Of a stretch of 35,805 nucleotides of DNA, positions 31,724 to 35,805 are shown piece after piece. A model generated the notes under the pieces. It ran no database searches and was not told the origin of the DNA. It saw only the letters and a list, made by a program, of their open reading frames with translations. Each line of letters starts with the position of its first letter. Within the stretch, counting starts at the first letter, position 1. The stretch spans positions 1 through 35,805 of the forward strand of contig CAJGCN010000002.1 of the NCBI GenBank assembly GCA_904501815.1. Reading direction: 5' to 3'. This DNA is from an uncultured Clostridia bacterium (GTDB lineage: Bacteria; Bacillota; Clostridia; Christensenellales; Borkfalkiaceae). Position numbers and translations under genes: made by a program.

Positions 31724-32893
31724 TTAGGAATTTTTTACCGCGTTTAACGCGCGGAGCTTTTGCACCGTTTCCACGAATATCTCTAAAGCGCGGTCAATTT
31801 CTTCCGCCGTATTGTCTTTTCCGAAGCTGATACGAACGCTGGACTTGGCTTCTTCTTCACTAAGCCCTTGCGCCAAAAGCACGTGGCTGGGTTTGACCGA
31901 CGCGCTCGCGCAAGCCGAGCCAGCCGCAATCGCAACTCCTTTTAAGTCCATATTAAAAAGCAACGCGGTGTTCTCTACGCCGTCTACGCGCAAATTCAAA
32001 AGGGCAGGCAAGGCGTTTTCGACGTCGCCGTTGATTTTCACGCCGTCAAGCACGGAAATTCCTTGCAAAAAACGGGTTTTAAGTTCTGAAAGCTTTCGTT
32101 CGGTTTCCTGCAAAGACCGAACGGTTTTTTCATACGCCGCCGCTAAGCCGACGACGGACGGAACGTTGAGCGTTCCCCCGCGAAGTCCGCGTTCCTGTTC
32201 TCCCCCGCCGACGAGTTTTTCTATTCTCACCCCGTCGCGAATATACAAAACGCCCACCCCTTTCGGTCCGAAAAATTTATGCGCAGAAAAAGAGAGCATA
32301 TCTGCGCCAAGTTCTTTGACGTCGATTTTCCGATAGGGCGCAAACTGTACGCAATCGGTGAAAAAGAGCGCGCCGCTTGCCCTTACCGTTTTTGCCATTT
32401 CGCTTACGGGCTGTAAAACCCCCGTTTCGTTATTCGCCGCCATGACGCAAACGAGCGCAAGGTCGTCGCCCAAACGGCTTTCCACTTCTCTCAACGCAAC
32501 CCTGCCCCCTTCGTTTACGGGCAAATATTCCACTTGAAAGCCTTGCTTTTGCAAGCGTTCGCCCGCCGAAAGCGCAGCGTGGTGTTCGATAGACGAAAGT
32601 AAAACGCGGGTTCTGCCTTCCCGTTTTTTCGCGTAAGCACCCCCTAAAATCGCCCAGTTATCGCTTTCCGTTCCACCCGACGTGAAATAAATTTCCGACG
32701 GCTTTGCGCCGAGTAAACTCGCCACGCTATCGCGCGCGCTATCCACCGCAAGCATAGACTTGCGCCCAAAGGCGTGCGGGGAATCGGCGTTGCCGAATTG
32801 TTCGCAAAAATAAGGGGTCATTTTTTCAAAGACTTCTTTATCAAGCGGTGTGGTTGCCGCGTGGTCGAGATAAATTAGTTTATTTTCTTTCAT
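31724..32893 (-). CDS. Cysteine desulfurase (NifS/IscS-like)
   Basis: 389 residues. A PLP enzyme that takes sulfur from cysteine to form a protein persulfide for Fe-S clusters or tRNA thiolation. Signatures: IYLDHAATTPLDKEVFEKM, TSGGTESDNWAI, ANNETGVLQP, and Lys206 in FSAHKFFGPKGVGVL that binds PLP. Catalytic Cys328 lies in GSACASASVKPSHVL, the long-loop group I type. No iscU, mnmA or thiI is adjacent, so the sulfur acceptor is not indicated. AAAGGAGAAAGAGT before the ATG lies in the 12-nt gap after the PAP2 gene, so the two are probably co-transcribed. Confidence 0.94.
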   Translation of the reverse strand: MKENKLIYLDHAATTPLDKEVFEKMTPYFCEQFGNADSPHAFGRKSMLAVDSARDSVASLLGAKPSEIYFTSGGTESDNWAILGGAYAKKREGRTRVLLSSIEHHAALSAGERLQKQGFQVEYLPVNEGGRVALREVESRLGDDLALVCVMAANNETGVLQPVSEMAKTVRASGALFFTDCVQFAPYRKIDVKELGADMLSFSAHKFFGPKGVGVLYIRDGVRIEKLVGGGEQERGLRGGTLNVPSVVGLAAAYEKTVRSLQETERKLSELKTRFLQGISVLDGVKINGDVENALPALLNLRVDGVENTALLFNMDLKGVAIAAGSACASASVKPSHVLLAQGLSEEEAKSSVRISFGKDNTAEEIDRALEIFVETVQKLRALNAVKNS

Positions 32894-32905
32894 ACTCTTT
32901 CTCCT

Positions 32906-33421
32906 TTAAAAGGCAAAAATCAAACAGCCGAACAGTCCGCCGACGAATATTCCGCCGAGTATATCGGTCGGGTAATGCAATCCCGCCGTAAATCGAATAT
33001 ACCCAAGCAACAATCCCGCTACGCCTACGCTTACACCAACGGGCAAACAAAAAGGCAACCACACCCCGCCGATTACAAACGCCATTGCGGTATGTCTGGA
33101 CGGAAAGGATTTGTCCGAGCCGTGCAATTTTTGAAATAAGGGCTGTATCCCTGCCCCCGACGGATCGTACGGGCGTTTTCTTTTGAACAGTTCCCGAAGC
33201 AAAAACACCGCGCAAAAACAGCCGACGGGCAACGCTACGCCTAACGCTAACGCATACCATTCTTTATGTACCGCGCGCAAAACGAGCAAAGCCAAATACG
33301 CTATAAAAACGAAAGCGGTTAGCGCGTAGTTCATAACGATAAGCGTACGTTTTGCCCAAGCGTGCCTTTGATAAAAAGCGGCTTGACGGTCGTAAAATTT
33401 TTTATAAGCCATTAAGTCCAT
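32906..33421 (-). CDS. PAP2-family membrane phosphatase
   Basis: 171 residues with about five membrane segments. The acid-phosphatase motifs are KRKRPYDPSG (80-89), FPSRHTAMAF (106-115, the usual PSGH being PSRH) and YIRFTAGLHYPTDILGG (141-157) with Arg143, His149 and Asp153. It is likely an undecaprenyl-pyrophosphate or phosphatidate phosphatase at the outer face of the membrane. The -10 box ends only 6 nt before ATG 33421, so the mRNA would be leaderless from this codon; ATG 33412 (MAYKK) is the alternative. It precedes the cysteine desulfurase gene by 12 nt. Confidence 0.85.
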   Translation of the reverse strand: MDLMAYKKFYDRQAAFYQRHAWAKRTLIVMNYALTAFVFIAYLALLVLRAVHKEWYALALGVALPVGCFCAVFLLRELFKRKRPYDPSGAGIQPLFQKLHGSDKSFPSRHTAMAFVIGGVWLPFCLPVGVSVGVAGLLLGYIRFTAGLHYPTDILGGIFVGGLFGCLIFAF

Positions 33422-33427
33422 AAAAAT

Positions 33428-33456
33428 ATTATAGCATACTTTTTTGCATTTCGCAA
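33428..33456 (-). promoter_or_regulatory. Promoter of PAP2-nifS giving a leaderless mRNA
   Basis: On the minus strand TTGCGA (33456-33451), 17-nt spacer, TGCTATAAT with TATAAT at 33433-33428. The expected start site falls on or next to the ATG at 33421. Confidence 0.7.
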
Positions 33457-33458
33457 GC

Positions 33459-33496
33459 AAAAAAGAAGCCCTTCGAAGGGGGATTCGAAGGACTTC
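33459..33496 (-). terminator. Terminator after the EF-G-like gene
   Basis: Read leftwards, GAAGTCCTTCGAA (33496-33484), loop TCCCCC, TTCGAAGGGCTTC (33477-33465), then TTTTTT. A 13-bp stem with one wobble pair. It lies about 115 nt after the stop codon, directly behind the pseudoknot. Confidence 0.9.
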
Positions 33497-33501
33497 CGAT
33501 A

Positions 33502-33560
33502 CGCCGCGTAAGGGGGAGAGAGCTTTCGGTCAACGCGGCGCAACCTTTAAAGCCGAAAGC
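33502..33560 (-). other. Candidate H-type RNA pseudoknot in the 3' region of the EF-G-like gene
   Basis: Two perfect 8-bp stems interleave: CGCCGCGT (33502-33509) with ACGCGGCG (33533-33540), and GCTTTCGG (33522-33529) with CCGAAAGC (33553-33560). Connecting loops are 12, 3 and 12 nt. The order A-B-A'-B' gives a pseudoknot or two mutually exclusive hairpins. It lies in the 191-nt gap between the EF-G-like and PAP2 genes, five bases ahead of the terminator stem on the minus strand. Confidence 0.55.
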
Positions 33561-33612
33561 AGGAAAAAACTTTTGCGCGCGTTTAAAATACTCCTTTGAC
33601 CGTTCGCGTGGA

Positions 33613-35673
33613 TTATTCGGCAGTCTTTGCCGCCGCCACGATACCGTCTACGAGCATAGGCGGTACGTCTTCATAGTCTAAAAATTCGGAAACGAATTTA
33701 CCGCTACCCCGCGTCAACGAGCGAAGTTCCATTGTGTAGGTCATAATTTCCGCAAGGGGAACTTCCGCCGTAATAATCGACGTCGTGCCTTCGTTATCCG
33801 TACCCATAATGCGCCCACGACGCTTGTTGATATCGCCCATAACGTCGCCCAAATAATCGCTCGGAACGGCAATCTTTAAGCGGTGAATAGGTTCTAACAA
33901 TACGGGTTTTGCGTTCTTTAAGCCTTCTTTATAGGCAATCGCCGCCGCCATTTTAAAGGAAAGTTCGTTAGAGTCTACGTCGTGATAGCTTCCGTCGTAA
34001 AGCACCGCTTTCACGCCCGTGACGGGATAACCCGCAAGCGGACCGTGTTCCATGCTTTCGCGCAAGCCTTTTTCAACGGCAGGGAAATAGTTCTTGGGTA
34101 CTGCCCCGCCGACGACTTCTTCTTCAAAGATAAATTCTTCTTCGCACGGTTCGAAACGAATCTTACAATGCCCGTACTGTCCGTGTCCGCCCGATTGTTT
34201 CTTGTGCTTGCCTTCCGCATCCGCTTTGCCCCGTATGGTTTCGCGATAAGCGATTTTCGGCGTAGCGAGCTTGACGTCCACCCCGTAGCGGGCTTTGACG
34301 CGTTTTACGAGCATTTCGAGTTGCGTGTCGCCTTGACCGCCGAGCAAGAGTTCGCTCGTTTCCGTATTTTTCTCCACAGAGAAGGTCAAATCTTCTTCGC
34401 TGAGCTTATTGAGCGCGGCGAACACCTTGTCTTCTTCGCCTTTCTTTTCCGACGTGACGGACATAAACAGCGTGGGTTTCGGGAAACGAATAGCGGGGAA
34501 ACGCACTTTTGCGCTCGGATCGCAAAGGGTGTCGCCCGTGTTCGTGTTGCTAAGCTTATTGACCGCGCCGATATCCCCTGCCGACAATTCTTCTACCGCT
34601 TCCATTTTCTTACCGCGAAGCACGTAGATTTGCCCGATACGTTCTTCTTGTTCGGTATTTGCGTTCCAAATGGTTGAACCGCTCTTTAAAGTGCCGCGAA
34701 AACTCTTTAAATAGCTAAGTTTTCCCGAATACGGGTCTACCACCGTTTTAAACACTTGCGCCGCAAACGGTGCGTTTTCTTTCGTGACAACGTCTACGAC
34801 TTTACCGCTTGCTACGTCTTCTGCGAGAATATGCGCGCGTTCACGGGCTTGCGGCATATAGGTGACGATTTCGTTTAACAGGTTGATAACGCCACGATTT
34901 TGGAGCGCAGAGCCTGCCATAACGGGAATGGTATTGACGGAAGCGATACCCAGCCGAATCCCTTGAATGGTTTCTTCACGGGTAAGTTCGCCCGATTCGA
35001 AATATTTATCGAGCAAGACTTCGTCGTTTTCCGCCGCCGTTTCCATAAGGCTTGCTTTCATTTCTTCGACTTGGTCTTTCAGCTCGTCGGGGATAGCAAT
35101 TTCCTGCGGTCCGCCTTCCTTGAACAAATACGCGCGTTCTTGGAGCGCGTTGATACAGCCCTGCATTTTCCCGTTTTCCATAATCGGGATTTGAATAGGC
35201 GCGAGTTTGCCGTGATATTTATCGCGAAGCGCTTGCACCGTGCCTAAATAATCGGCGTTTTCTTTATCCATACCGTTAATAAAGATAATCAGCGGTTTGC
35301 CGAGCTTTAAGCAATACTCCACGACGGTTTCCGCGCCGATAGGAATTACGCCGTTCGCGCCGATTACGAGAAGCGCACCGCCTGCCGCGCGCAAGCCTTC
35401 TTGGCGTTCCCCTTCAAAATCGTAAAAGCCTGGTAAATCGAGCAGATTTATTTTCACGTCTTTCCAAGTCAAATGACTGCACGACGTATACATTGACATT
35501 TTCTTTGCGCGTTCGAGTTCGTCGAAATCGGAAACGGTCGTGCCGTCAAGCACCTTGCCCTGACGGTCGATTACGCCACCGTTAAAAAGCATTGCTTCGC
35601 AAAGCGTCGTCTTCCCCTCGCCGCTGTGCCCGATAATCGCGATATTACGAATGTTTTCGCTTTTGATACCCAT
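33613..35673 (-). CDS. EF-G-like translational GTPase (FusA2 type)
   Basis: 686 residues, all five EF-G domains. The P-loop is GHSGEGKTT (15-23) instead of AHIDAGKTT, and the switch II motif is DLPGFYDF with Phe83 where EF-G has its catalytic histidine. G4 is NGMDKE instead of NKMD. Domain IV keeps HKKQSGGHGQYGHCKIRF and domain V ends RGSGKFVSEFLDYEDVPP. These changes mark the EF-G2/FusA2-like paralogs (seen in actinobacteria and Bacillota), which differ from the main elongation factor; the function is unresolved. ATG 35673 has AAGGGGGA upstream and starts with the family; the open frame extends 36 codons further into the leader. It is a single-gene unit with promoter and terminator. Confidence 0.9.
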   Translation of the reverse strand: MGIKSENIRNIAIIGHSGEGKTTLCEAMLFNGGVIDRQGKVLDGTTVSDFDELERAKKMSMYTSCSHLTWKDVKINLLDLPGFYDFEGERQEGLRAAGGALLVIGANGVIPIGAETVVEYCLKLGKPLIIFINGMDKENADYLGTVQALRDKYHGKLAPIQIPIMENGKMQGCINALQERAYLFKEGGPQEIAIPDELKDQVEEMKASLMETAAENDEVLLDKYFESGELTREETIQGIRLGIASVNTIPVMAGSALQNRGVINLLNEIVTYMPQARERAHILAEDVASGKVVDVVTKENAPFAAQVFKTVVDPYSGKLSYLKSFRGTLKSGSTIWNANTEQEERIGQIYVLRGKKMEAVEELSAGDIGAVNKLSNTNTGDTLCDPSAKVRFPAIRFPKPTLFMSVTSEKKGEEDKVFAALNKLSEEDLTFSVEKNTETSELLLGGQGDTQLEMLVKRVKARYGVDVKLATPKIAYRETIRGKADAEGKHKKQSGGHGQYGHCKIRFEPCEEEFIFEEEVVGGAVPKNYFPAVEKGLRESMEHGPLAGYPVTGVKAVLYDGSYHDVDSNELSFKMAAAIAYKEGLKNAKPVLLEPIHRLKIAVPSDYLGDVMGDINKRRGRIMGTDNEGTTSIITAEVPLAEIMTYTMELRSLTRGSGKFVSEFLDYEDVPPMLVDGIVAAAKTAE

Positions 35674-35752
35674 AATGTTTGTCCCCCTTAGAACGTTAGA
35701 TTTTTTGCCGTTCGATAAAACGTTGGGTCTTGTCTTACCGATTGGTATTCTC

Positions 35753-35781
35753 ATTATATTATATTTCTTTTCATTTTTCAA
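35753..35781 (-). promoter_or_regulatory. Promoter of the EF-G-like gene
   Basis: On the minus strand TTGAAA (35781-35776), 17-nt spacer, TATAAT (35758-35753). It gives a leader of about 75 nt before ATG 35673. Nothing else is visible up to the right edge. Confidence 0.8.
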
Positions 35782-35805
35782 GCGTTTGAACGAAAAAAAT
35801 TTTCA

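Noticed and set aside
33484..33496. TTCGAA with flanking C runs that looks like a tRNA T-loop
   Set aside because: No T-stem pairing, acceptor stem or anticodon arm surrounds it. It is one arm of the terminator.
35674..35781. N-terminal extension of the EF-G-like protein (36 further open codons)
   Set aside because: The extension starts in the -35 box of the promoter and the family start (MGIKSENIRN) has a good ribosome binding site.
1..35805. CRISPR array, prophage, insertion sequence, rRNA or tRNA genes
   Set aside because: No regularly spaced direct repeats, no transposase or integrase reading frame, and no tRNA or rRNA signatures were seen. The repeated sequences are dispersed palindromic units, not an array.

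Overview
This 35.8-kb window looks like chromosomal core sequence of an anaerobic, moderately AT-rich Clostridia-type bacterium (Bacillota). This is inferred from gene content and order: a yabM-yabN (flippase / MazG fusion) pair, a ruvC-ruvA-ruvB-queA cluster, gyrB-gyrA, a 2[4Fe-4S] ferredoxin beside a cysteine desulfurase, strong AGGAG ribosome binding sites, near-consensus TTGACA/TATAAT promoters and many intrinsic terminators. L-fucose isomerase with a divergent AraC regulator and a very large surface lipoprotein suggest a gut or mucosal habitat. The lineage cannot be fixed from the sequence alone; an uncultured gut Clostridia or Christensenellales-like group is a guess. I see no rRNA, tRNA, CRISPR array, prophage or transposase gene.

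Layout. 1-1.76 kb: a HAD phosphatase and a pair of half-size TauE/SafE (TSUP) permease genes with an interspersed repeat between them. 2.0-8.4 kb: a 1176-residue surface lipoprotein (+), L-fucose isomerase (-) and a divergent AraC regulator (+), probably a sugar-related locus. 8.46-12.4 kb: a repeat copy, then a leftward run of serS, a DEDDh exonuclease with a BRCT-like tail, and an RsmF-like rRNA methyltransferase. 12.6-15.3 kb: a CtpE-like P-type ATPase (+). 15.4-16.1 kb: a repeat copy, a 65-residue XRE repressor, and a consensus promoter carrying paired operators that drives only a short transcript of about 85 nt. 16.1-21.0 kb: gyrB then gyrA (leftward) with a repeat copy between them. 21.3-25.0 kb: flippase, yabN/mazG and dusB, tightly packed. 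25.1-26.9 kb: a LysR regulator divergent from a SemiSWEET-like protein and a degenerate SGNH-hydrolase-like protein, with a perfect T-N11-A palindrome between them. 26.9-30.9 kb: a DtxR-family regulator, a compact structured element with a GNRA hairpin, then queA-ruvB-ruvA-ruvC. 31.1-33.4 kb: a 59-residue membrane peptide gene, ferredoxin, cysteine desulfurase and a PAP2 phosphatase. 33.4-35.7 kb: an EF-G-like GTPase (FusA2 type) whose 3' region can fold into an H-type pseudoknot directly before a terminator.

The most interesting non-coding signals are: (1) the XRE-repressor / twin-operator / small-RNA unit at 15.78-16.13 kb; (2) the 102-bp element at 27.3-27.4 kb with nested stems and a GAAA tetraloop; (3) the pseudoknot plus terminator at 33.46-33.56 kb; and (4) a four-copy interspersed palindromic repeat family, one stem of which shows a compensatory base-pair change between copies. 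The protein-level points of interest are the degenerate SGNH protein in a LysR/SemiSWEET cassette, the EF-G paralog that lacks the catalytic histidine, and the doubly anchored surface lipoprotein with repeated beta-sandwich-like modules.
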